NCBI GenBank assembly: GCA_011524675.1
Contig: WTJX01000566.1
Location: 1-6,328 of the forward strand
Length of the DNA stretch: 6,328 bases
Source of the DNA: Cytophagales bacterium
GTDB taxonomy: Bacteria; Bacteroidota; Bacteroidia; Cytophagales; JAAEPT01
Direction: 5' to 3'
Below are positions 1 through 5,608 of the stretch, one piece after another (the first letter of the stretch is position 1; each line of letters opens with the position of its first letter). The notes under the pieces are model-generated. The model was given only the letters and a program-made list of their open reading frames with translations, made no database searches and was not told the DNA's origin. The position numbers and the translations under genes were made by a program.

Positions 1-891
1 GTAGAAGCTGGAGACATCTTTAGAATGTGTCAAGTAAAAGATGCTCCTATTCAAGACTGGGTAAAACTCGCTGTTACAAGAGCCAAATTATCAGATACGC
101 CAGCAGTATTTTGGTTAAACAAAGAAAGAGCACATGATGCTCAACTGATAGAAAAAGTAAATGCTTATCTCAAAGAGCATGATACTACTGGATTAGAAAT
201 CCATATCATGAGCCCAGTAGAAGCTATGAATTTTTCTCTAGAAAGAATAAGAGCAGGAAAAGATACTATCTCAGTTACTGGAAACGTACTTAGAGACTAC
301 TTAACTGACCTTTTCCCTATCCTAGAATTAGGAACTAGTGCCAAGATGCTTTCTATTGTTCCTTTGATGAACGGTGGAGGTCTATTTGAAACAGGTGCTG
401 GTGGCTCTGCTCCAAAGCACGTGCAACAATTCGTAGAAGAAAACCACTTGCGTTGGGATTCTTTGGGTGAATTTTTAGCACTAGCAGAATCATTAGAGCA
501 TTTTGCAAGAGTAAACGACAACAATAAAGTAAGCGTCATTGCCAAAGCATTGGATATTGCAAACACTAAATTCTTGGAAGAGAAAAAATCTCCTTCACGA
601 AAAGTAGGTGAGCTTGATAATAGAGGAAGCCACTTCTATTTGGCACTATACTGGGCAGAGGCATTAGCAACTCAAACAGATGATGCAGACCTCAAAGCAA
701 GCTTTGAAGCGGTAGCAGAAGCATTGAAAAGCAATGAAAGCAAAATCGTAAGCGAACTCAACGATATACAAGGCAGCGCTGTAGAAATAGGTGGGTATTA
801 CCAACCAAACGACGCACTAGCTTCTAAAGCAATGAGACCTAGCGAAACATTAAACAATGCACTCTCTAAACTAGAAGTTGCAGTAGCTTAA
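1..891 (+). CDS. icd: Isocitrate dehydrogenase, NADP-dependent, monomeric type (3' part)
   Basis: This enzyme oxidatively decarboxylates isocitrate to 2-oxoglutarate with reduction of NADP+, in the cytoplasmic TCA cycle. The reading frame is open from base 1, so the 5' part lies outside the window; 296 residues are visible of the roughly 740 usual for the monomeric family, which is unrelated in length to the ~420-residue dimeric enzyme. The fragment opens on the family motif RMCQVKDAP, followed by VTGNVLRDYL, GTSAKMLSIVPLM, ETGAGGSAPKHVQQF, LRWDSLGEF and SPSRKVGELDNRGSHF. Visible residues R98, H140, R151, D153 and R200 have exactly the spacing I recall for R547, H589, R600, D602 and R649 of the Azotobacter vinelandii enzyme, where H589 and R600 bind the NADP 2'-phosphate. 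The cofactor-binding half is therefore intact. A strong terminator follows 24 bp after the stop. The family call is secure. Confidence 0.96.
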   Translation, partial: VEAGDIFRMCQVKDAPIQDWVKLAVTRAKLSDTPAVFWLNKERAHDAQLIEKVNAYLKEHDTTGLEIHIMSPVEAMNFSLERIRAGKDTISVTGNVLRDYLTDLFPILELGTSAKMLSIVPLMNGGGLFETGAGGSAPKHVQQFVEENHLRWDSLGEFLALAESLEHFARVNDNNKVSVIAKALDIANTKFLEEKKSPSRKVGELDNRGSHFYLALYWAEALATQTDDADLKASFEAVAEALKSNESKIVSELNDIQGSAVEIGGYYQPNDALASKAMRPSETLNNALSKLEVAVA

Positions 892-915
892 GAACTTCAT
901 TTATCGTTTTAATCT

Positions 916-953
916 AAACCTCACTCAATCGTTGTATTGAGTGAGGTTTTTTT
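916..953 (+). terminator. Intrinsic terminator after icd
   Basis: A perfect 14-bp stem (AAACCTCACTCAAT at 916-929 paired with 936-949) closes a 6-nt loop and runs into seven T residues at 947-953. It lies 24 bp after the icd stop and ends 29 bp before the mogA start, so it should separate the two transcripts. The T-tract partly overlaps the outer A-T pairs of the stem, as is common. On the opposite strand the stem is followed by TTAGATT rather than a clean T-run, so it acts mainly on the + strand. Confidence 0.93.
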
Positions 954-982
954 GTATCGAAAATCAAAAATATAGTGGGTAT

Positions 983-1519
983 ATGAACACTGAAAAAATT
1001 AAAATAGGTATTGTTACCGTTTCGGATAGAGCCAGCGCAGGGATCTATGAAGATTTATCTGGTCAAGCGATCGAAGAGACCTTGACTTCTTACCTCAATT
1101 CACCATGGGAAAAAGTATATCGTTTAATCCCAGATGAGCAAAGTATTATTGAAGAAACACTCAAAGCGCTGGCAGAAGAACAATGTTGCTTAATTGTTAC
1201 TACTGGAGGCACAGGCCCAGCGGCTAGAGATGTTACACCAGAAGCTACAGAAGCCGTCTGTCAGAAGATGATGCCAGGCTTTGGAGAATTGATGAGACAA
1301 GAAAGCTTGAAGTATGTGCCCACCGCCATACTCTCTAGACAGACAGCAGGAATTTGTAAACAGAGTTTGATCGTAAACTTACCTGGTAAGCCTAAATCTA
1401 TAAAAGAATGCTTAGACGCCGTATTTCCTGCCATTCCTTATTGCATAGATTTATTAAAAGGTCCGTATTTGTCTTGTAATGAAGAAAACATTAAGATTTT
1501 TCGCCCTAAAAAAAAATGA
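983..1519 (+). CDS. mogA: Molybdopterin adenylyltransferase MogA
   Basis: MogA adenylylates molybdopterin using ATP, giving the MPT-AMP intermediate that MoeA uses for molybdate insertion; it is a soluble trimer. The 178-residue product aligns end to end with E. coli MogA (195 residues) from memory: VSDRASAG near the N-terminus, IPDEQ (D51 matches catalytic D49), TTGGTGPA at 73-80, DVTPEAT at 83-89 (D83 matches catalytic D82), MPGFGELMRQ, VPTAILSRQ, NLPGKPKSIKE, PYCIDLLKGPY and a final FRPK. The close match to MogA in these blocks and in the tail argues against MoaB. It lacks about 13 residues that E. coli has between KSIKECL and PYCI. The ATG at 983 gives the E. coli-like start MNTEKIKIGIV; a longer frame reaching a GTG at 941 would run through the icd terminator and is unlikely. 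No other molybdenum cofactor gene is in the window. Confidence 0.93.
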   Translation: MNTEKIKIGIVTVSDRASAGIYEDLSGQAIEETLTSYLNSPWEKVYRLIPDEQSIIEETLKALAEEQCCLIVTTGGTGPAARDVTPEATEAVCQKMMPGFGELMRQESLKYVPTAILSRQTAGICKQSLIVNLPGKPKSIKECLDAVFPAIPYCIDLLKGPYLSCNEENIKIFRPKKK

Positions 1520-1558
1520 TTCTTGCATATACATAACTATATTCGTATATTAATGACT

Positions 1559-2065
1559 ATGAAAAAGAATACAATAATTTCGCTAGCTTTACTTTTGGTT
1601 GTTTTTTTAATTTCTTGTAATGAAGAAACAGATATTTATACCGAGAACAACAATGGTAGTTCTCTTTTCGAATTTGATACTACATCCTTTCTTGTTGAAG
1701 CTATAGATTACACATTAGATGAAGATGTAATTTCTAATTTTGACTTAACATTTAGAGACGACAATTCAAACACCATAATTATAAGCATATATAGCTCTAC
1801 TATCACTGATGAAATAGAAAGTGGTACTTACTATTTTTCAGACATTGAAAGTGAATCTTTTACTTTTTACGATGGATTTTCTAGTTATAATACAGAAGGG
1901 GTAGAAAAGAGCAATTTTTTTATTGATGGGAGTTTGGAAATCACTAATGATGGAGAAAATGATTATATACTATACCTTGATGTCTCTCTCGCTAATGGTA
2001 CTTCATTAACTTTAAGTTATTCTGGTGATATCCCCATTGATATACAGGGCACATCAGAAAATTAA
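1559..2065 (+). CDS. Small acidic lipoprotein, probably surface-exposed; function unknown
   Basis: The product has 168 residues and a textbook lipoprotein signal: MKK, a hydrophobic stretch at 5-18, then the lipobox LISC with the lipidated cysteine at position 20. The residues after it, NEETD, resemble the acidic lipoprotein export signal described for Bacteroidota, where acidic residues just after the cysteine send lipoproteins to the outer face of the outer membrane; surface exposure is inferred from this. The mature part is rich in D, E, S and T, with alternating hydrophobic and polar residues suggesting a small beta-sandwich (SGTYYF near 89, FIDGSLEI near 121, a closing LTLSYSGDI near 151). 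This pattern is common among Bacteroidota lipoproteins of unknown role; I do not recognise a specific family. ATG 1559 is preferred because it places MKK at the signal start; ATG 1553 adds two residues and TTG 1523 twelve. It follows mogA by 39 bp and may be cotranscribed. Confidence 0.8.
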   Translation: MKKNTIISLALLLVVFLISCNEETDIYTENNNGSSLFEFDTTSFLVEAIDYTLDEDVISNFDLTFRDDNSNTIIISIYSSTITDEIESGTYYFSDIESESFTFYDGFSSYNTEGVEKSNFFIDGSLEITNDGENDYILYLDVSLANGTSLTLSYSGDIPIDIQGTSEN

Positions 2066-2092
2066 TAATCTTATTCACAAAAAGAATCTTAT

Positions 2093-2130
2093 AAGCCCAT
2101 CATATCTTGGATATGATGGGCTTTTGCTTT
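2093..2130 (+). terminator. Intrinsic terminator after the lipoprotein gene
   Basis: A perfect 14-bp stem (AAGCCCATCATATC at 2093-2106 paired with 2110-2123) with a 3-nt TTG loop is followed by a T-rich tail, CTTTTGCTTT. It begins 28 bp after the lipoprotein stop. It sits between convergent genes and could also stop transcription from the porin side, because on the - strand the stem is followed after about 10 nt by CTTTTT, though that is a poorer tail. Confidence 0.88.
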
Positions 2131-2198
2131 ACCGAATGAATTGCACGTTTTGATTTTAATGAGCTTTTAGCTTTTAAGGTGAGGAAGCATTCGGTAAA
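2128..2198. repeat. Inverted repeat TTTACCGAATG / CATTCGGTAAA in the convergent gap
   Basis: Exact 11-bp arms at 2128-2138 and 2188-2198 enclose 49 bp. The interior holds a tandem 7-mer, AGCTTTT twice (2162-2175). The right arm ends 7 bp from the porin stop and the left arm overlaps the tail of the lipoprotein terminator. The structure could be a long-loop hairpin at the end of the porin transcript or a paired protein-binding site. The spacing is too long for a typical intrinsic terminator and no function is shown. Confidence 0.55.
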
Positions 2199-2205
2199 AA
2201 ATACA

Positions 2206-4107
2206 CTAATCAAATAGGTACCACTTCACTCCAAAATCAAAAGAAGTTCTAAGACCTGAATAATATGGAGAAGCAAAATACCCTTTGTCATTTCCTAAAA
2301 TATCTGCAAACACATTATGAGAGCGTAAAAATATGCGCGCAGACTTGATTTTAAAGTTAAAGAAAACATCTGCGTTCCAATAAGAAGGTATTACAAAATC
2401 ATCTTGTAAAAAGAATAATTGAGTAACAGGTGTGTATTCATTAGCTCGATATGCTGACTGTCTTTTAATATCAATACCTAAACGAAACACTAATTTTTTC
2501 TTAAATATTCTTGACTCTAAGTAGGCTCTATTTTGCCACAACCATTTGGGTGATCGAATAAGCTGTTCGTTTGAGGTATAGTAATATTTAAAGAACCCAT
2601 CCAAGTGAAAAATAAGCCAATTTACTTGATAGCCCAATACAGGGGAAAAAATTTGAATATTGGCATTTTCTTGTGCTGGTAAGGCAGATTGATCAAAATA
2701 GACATACCTTTTTATATTAGATAGCTCAAAAGAAGGCCTTAATTTGACAGTCTCATTACCAATTTCTGTACTTGCATTTAATTGTACTAAATTGGTATTT
2801 CTAAAATTATTATCCCAATCAAACAAAATAGAACGGTATCGTTGTTGAAGAAGAGTAGGCGAGTAATTCATCAGATGTAGCGCTACCTTGGACTTTTTGT
2901 AACGTATGCTTGGATTTATAGAATAATCGTTACCAATACTAAATTCCGCCTTACCATCAAAGGTGAAGTCATCAGTCAAGTCTGCTCTGAACTGCCCTCC
3001 GATAAACTGCTCCATGAATCGTTGGTCAGTATTAAACTCTTTGCCATGCACTTTGTAGTAAAAATACCTATGTCTCAAGTATGCTTGATAGTAAAAGTTT
3101 TCAAAAGAACCTTTTATTCCCGCTTTGTTTTCATAGTTATTATATATGACTCTATCTTTTACAAGCTCTACGGTACTGGAAGTGATTGTATCGCCAAAAG
3201 AGAACACTGTATCTGTAGTCCCAAAGCCCTTTAAGTCATAATATTCGATATTCCTTTGAAAGTTAAAATCGGCATATTTATTAAACCTTCGATAATTATC
3301 AAACTGATGAAACAATTGGAGCTTGTTATTGCCTTCTACTGCGTATTGATGATAGAAATGAAAATCATGTCTTTTTTCATGTACATCTACATCATTCAAA
3401 TAAACCTCTTCTAATTCGTAGTCAAAATAATCGTCCACTTGTGCGTTATTCTCCTGTCTTATCCCTCCGTTTTCTAAGACATAGTGATACAAATGCCCTA
3501 TACTAAAAAGTGATGTATAACGCCCGTTTTTTGATTTATAAGAACTCTCTAGTTGTAGTATAAGAGGTTCGGCGTATTTTTCACCATCATTAGGAAGACC
3601 TATTTGCTTAAGCGTACTTATCTTTCTATACACAAAACCTATATTAAACAAAGAGGTCGCATTCCTAGAAAAGCTCACATCTAAGACTTGCTGCCCAGTA
3701 CTTGTCTGTTCAAACTGTACATCTGTGTAAGGGGATTTAGTATCATAATACTTGATATTATCTAGGTCAAAAGCATAAGGGTCAAAAATAGTAATCCCCA
3801 ATTGCCTACCTAACTTCTTTGGTGCTTGATAATATATACCCGATCGAGCACTTGAATAATTACCGAGATTGATGTATTGCTGATCTTTATTGCCGTAGAT
3901 ATATTTATTTTCGTGGATGGAATAGATGGTAGTATCTACTGTTCTAGGAGTATTATTATTTTGTATAATATCTTCTAAGTAATAATATTCTGTGCTAGTA
4001 GGTCCATAAATAAGTACTGTACTATCATCAAGAAGAGGCTCTGCATTGACATAAAAAGCTGAAAGACTTATAAGACAAAAAAGATATGTGGCTTTGTAAT
4101 TTTTCAA
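2206..4107 (-). CDS. Putative outer membrane porin, Porin_10 type
   Basis: This 633-residue product resembles the Bacteroidota putative-porin family (Pfam Porin_10), predicted outer membrane beta-barrels whose substrate is unknown. It has a signal peptide: K2 and K5, a hydrophobic stretch at about 6-20, and a cleavage site VNA|E after residue 22. Family-like blocks follow: an N-terminal IYGPTSTEYY, then YINLGNYSSARSGIYYQ around 78-94, YYDTKSPYT at 120-128 and GQQVLDVSFSRN at 138-149. The rest is a run of amphipathic aromatic strands ending in FDFGVKWYLFD, close to a barrel's closing strand although the last residue is D rather than the usual F. The start appears to be TTG: the frame is open back to a stop at 4171-4173 but contains no ATG, and the TTG at 4107 yields the correct signal peptide. 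It is probably transcribed alone, since a weak terminator precedes it. Family call is good, transported compound unknown. Confidence 0.85.
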   Translation of the reverse strand: MKNYKATYLFCLISLSAFYVNAEPLLDDSTVLIYGPTSTEYYYLEDIIQNNNTPRTVDTTIYSIHENKYIYGNKDQQYINLGNYSSARSGIYYQAPKKLGRQLGITIFDPYAFDLDNIKYYDTKSPYTDVQFEQTSTGQQVLDVSFSRNATSLFNIGFVYRKISTLKQIGLPNDGEKYAEPLILQLESSYKSKNGRYTSLFSIGHLYHYVLENGGIRQENNAQVDDYFDYELEEVYLNDVDVHEKRHDFHFYHQYAVEGNNKLQLFHQFDNYRRFNKYADFNFQRNIEYYDLKGFGTTDTVFSFGDTITSSTVELVKDRVIYNNYENKAGIKGSFENFYYQAYLRHRYFYYKVHGKEFNTDQRFMEQFIGGQFRADLTDDFTFDGKAEFSIGNDYSINPSIRYKKSKVALHLMNYSPTLLQQRYRSILFDWDNNFRNTNLVQLNASTEIGNETVKLRPSFELSNIKRYVYFDQSALPAQENANIQIFSPVLGYQVNWLIFHLDGFFKYYYTSNEQLIRSPKWLWQNRAYLESRIFKKKLVFRLGIDIKRQSAYRANEYTPVTQLFFLQDDFVIPSYWNADVFFNFKIKSARIFLRSHNVFADILGNDKGYFASPYYSGLRTSFDFGVKWYLFD

Positions 4108-4250
4108 AATATATGATACATAAACTATCGGTAAGTTACAAATTATTTCATGGGAATACCACTCATTACCCTAAAGAGATATACTAAACAAACAAGTACT
4201 TGGTTTTCAATGCATTAGTACACTGTTAGAAGTAGGCGGCAAGCAATCAT
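4108..4250. other. Non-coding leader region upstream of the porin gene
   Basis: No convincing gene lies here in any frame; the only ORFs are a 22-codon one on + (from 4150) and an 11-codon one on -. The region should contain the porin promoter on the - strand, but I find no clear TTTG / TAnnTTTG pair at the right spacing. It does contain a 10-bp palindrome CAAGTACTTG at 4193-4202, whose flanks remain partly symmetrical. Confidence 0.5.
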
Positions 4251-4277
4251 AAAAAACTAAAAGTAAATGCTTACTTT
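4251..4277 (-). terminator. Weak terminator-like hairpin after the small membrane protein gene
   Basis: Read on the - strand, AAAGTAA, the loop GCAT and TTACTTT form a 7-bp stem (arms 4271-4277 and 4260-4266) followed by TAGTTTTTT. It lies 38 bp beyond the stop of the 48-residue gene, where the fabD transcript would end. The stem is almost all A-T, so its strength is doubtful; the T-rich tail and the position are what favour it. Confidence 0.45.
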
Positions 4278-4315
4278 ACCGAAGAGGTGCTAACTTACTT
4301 ATGTAAAATCTTCTT

Positions 4316-4462
4316 TTATCTTTGTTTGCGTTTAAAATATTTGATAGCATAAAGCAATGCTAAGCCCAAAGCAACTATCAAGGAGTATTTTAGTGCTATT
4401 TTTGCTAGATATAGTAAAAACACTATTGTCAATACCCACATAGCTATGTATGTATATTTCAT
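4316..4462 (-). CDS. Small membrane protein, 48 residues, function unknown
   Basis: An ATG frame 23 bp behind the fabD stop encodes 48 residues, starting MKYTYIAMWVLTIVF and ending YFKRKQR before a TAA. Two hydrophobic stretches, about residues 5-20 and 26-40, are separated by a short link carrying K21 and K25, and a basic tail (K41, K44, R45, K46, R48) follows. This looks like either a two-helix hairpin or one long helix region, with the basic tail probably on the cytoplasmic side. I do not recognise the family. The composition (hydrophobic core, positive ends, ordinary codons) is hard to explain as chance, and the position suggests cotranscription with fabD, but no role in fatty acid synthesis is shown. 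A 12-bp sequence just before the ATG is complementary to the last codons of the gene. Confidence 0.68.
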   Translation of the reverse strand: MKYTYIAMWVLTIVFLLYLAKIALKYSLIVALGLALLYAIKYFKRKQR

Positions 4463-4474
4463 AACGCAAACAAA
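4321..4474. repeat. 12-bp inverted repeat at both ends of the small membrane protein gene
   Basis: TTTGTTTGCGTT at 4321-4332 is the exact reverse complement of AACGCAAACAAA at 4463-4474. In the transcript one arm is the 12 nt immediately before the ATG and the other is the last codons of the gene (encoding the KRKQ part of the tail), so the two could pair around the whole gene. Function, if any, is unknown. Confidence 0.6.
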
Positions 4475-4485
4475 AGTTATTTTAT

Positions 4486-5355
4486 TTAAATAGCAGAAGT
4501 AGGTATTTTTCTATCTACTTTTTTTACTAGCCCTTGCAATACTTTCCCTGGACCGCACTCTACAAACTGCTCAATGCCATCATGAAGCATATTTTGTACT
4601 GTTTGCGTCCATTTTACTGGTGCAGTAAGCTGTGCCACCAAATTTTCTTTGATCTTCACAATGTCTGACTCTGCTTTGGCAGTAACATTTTGATAAACAG
4701 GGCATACAGGCTTAGCAAATGTAGTAGATTCGATAGCTTGCGCCAATTCTGCCCTTGCTGGTTCCATCAAAGGAGAATGAAAAGCACCACCTACAGGTAA
4801 TACCAAAGCTCTTTTTGCGCCCATTTCTTTTGCTTTCTCACAAGCTAATTCTATCCCTTGTTTTGCACCCGAAATAACCAGTTGACCAGGACAGTTATAG
4901 TTAGCAGGTACTACATCTTCTATAGGAGCACATAGCTCCTCTACCTGTTCATCTCCCAATCCCAAGATAGCTGCCATACCTCCTTCTGCCAGTTCACAAG
5001 CTTTTTGCATTGCTTTTGCCCTCTTACTTACTAATAAGAGTGCATCATCAAAGGTTAATGCACCATTGGCTACCAAAGCAGAAAACTCTCCTAAAGAATG
5101 ACCTGCCACTACATCAGCCGAGAAATCAGCTGTTGTCTTAGCCAAAATCACAGAGTGTAAAAAGATGGCGGGCTGGGTTACATCTGTTTGCTTTAATTCT
5201 TCATCAGTACCAGCAAACATGATATCGGTAATGGAAAAGCCCAAAATATCGTTTGCTTTATCGAACAGCTCTTTTGCTTGTTCGTTTGATTCGTATAAGT
5301 CTTTTCCCATTCCTACGAATTGAGAACCTTGACCTGGAAATACTACTGCCTTCAT
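4486..5355 (-). CDS. fabD: Malonyl CoA-acyl carrier protein transacylase
   Basis: FabD moves the malonyl group from malonyl-CoA to the phosphopantetheine of acyl carrier protein, supplying extender units for type II fatty acid synthesis in the cytoplasm. The 289 residues are slightly under the usual ~310 but complete. The N-terminus MKAVVFPGQGSQ carries the oxyanion-side Q9; the nucleophile elbow GHSLGE at 85-90 has S87 as the acyl-enzyme serine; R112 in SKRAKAMQ would bind the malonyl carboxylate; H193 in GGAFHSPLM is the catalytic base; VECGPGKVLQGLVKK closes the fold. The ATG at 5355 begins directly at the conserved core, so the start is firm. A candidate Bacteroidota promoter lies about 80 bp upstream and a small membrane protein gene follows by 23 bp. 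No other fab or acpP gene is in the window. Confidence 0.97.
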   Translation of the reverse strand: MKAVVFPGQGSQFVGMGKDLYESNEQAKELFDKANDILGFSITDIMFAGTDEELKQTDVTQPAIFLHSVILAKTTADFSADVVAGHSLGEFSALVANGALTFDDALLLVSKRAKAMQKACELAEGGMAAILGLGDEQVEELCAPIEDVVPANYNCPGQLVISGAKQGIELACEKAKEMGAKRALVLPVGGAFHSPLMEPARAELAQAIESTTFAKPVCPVYQNVTAKAESDIVKIKENLVAQLTAPVKWTQTVQNMLHDGIEQFVECGPGKVLQGLVKKVDRKIPTSAI

Positions 5356-5435
5356 ATGTTTATATACGTTTTAAGTTACAGATTTCACGTTTTGAGTAGT
5401 CGATTGCTTTATCCAACATACGCTTTACAAGTATA

Positions 5436-5467
5436 TAAAGATACGCTTATAAGCACGCTACAACAAA
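5436..5467 (-). promoter_or_regulatory. Candidate Bacteroidota-type promoter of fabD with a palindrome in the spacer
   Basis: On the - strand, TTTG (5464-5467) is followed after exactly 20 bp by TATCTTTA (5436-5443). This fits the Bacteroidota consensus TTTG-N19-21-TAnnTTTG with one mismatch in the last base. Transcription would begin near 5430, giving a leader of about 75 nt before the fabD ATG. A perfect 10-bp palindrome, GCTTATAAGC (5445-5454), lies in the spacer next to the -7 element and could be an operator. Confidence 0.45.
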
Positions 5468-5560
5468 TATTTAACATTCGACCTACTCGTTTCATCTTTA
5501 TAACACAAAGACAAAACTAGTTAATAGCATCATGATTAAAAAATCATAAGTAGGCAGACA

Positions 5561-5583
5561 AAAAATAATTATCGGTTATTTTT
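5561..5583 (-). terminator. Weak A/T-rich hairpin downstream of parC
   Basis: AAAAATAA (5561-5568) and TTATTTTT (5576-5583) form an 8-bp stem with a 7-nt loop. In the - strand reading it begins 26 bp after the parC stop and the descending arm itself provides the T-run. All pairs are A-T, so it is a weak candidate. A second small hairpin, ATGATT / AATCAT (5532-5547), lies just beyond. The pair may end the parC transcript ahead of the separate fabD promoter. Confidence 0.35.
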
Positions 5584-5608
5584 AAACGACTACCTAAACA
5601 TTTTGATT

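Noticed and set aside
297..566. 89-codon frame on the - strand inside icd
   Set aside because: It lies antisense to a strongly conserved enzyme and has no recognisable protein features.
1527..1550. ATATAC / GTATAT inverted pair between mogA and the lipoprotein gene
   Set aside because: Only 6 bp, all but one pair A-T, and expected by chance in this A/T-rich gap.
3022..3234. 70-codon frame on the + strand inside the porin gene
   Set aside because: Antisense to a clear coding region, with no family likeness.
4150..4218. 22-codon + strand ORF starting ATGGGAATACC
   Set aside because: Too short, no ribosome-binding or promoter signal, and it ends without any domain or signal feature.
5320..5520. 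66-codon frame on the + strand across the fabD start and promoter
   Set aside because: It overlaps the conserved N-terminus of FabD antisense, and its composition looks random.
4230..5557. Shared AAGTAGGC motif in two intergenic regions (4230-4237 and 5548-5555)
   Set aside because: Only 8 bp match exactly and the flanks differ, so it is not a convincing dispersed repeat.
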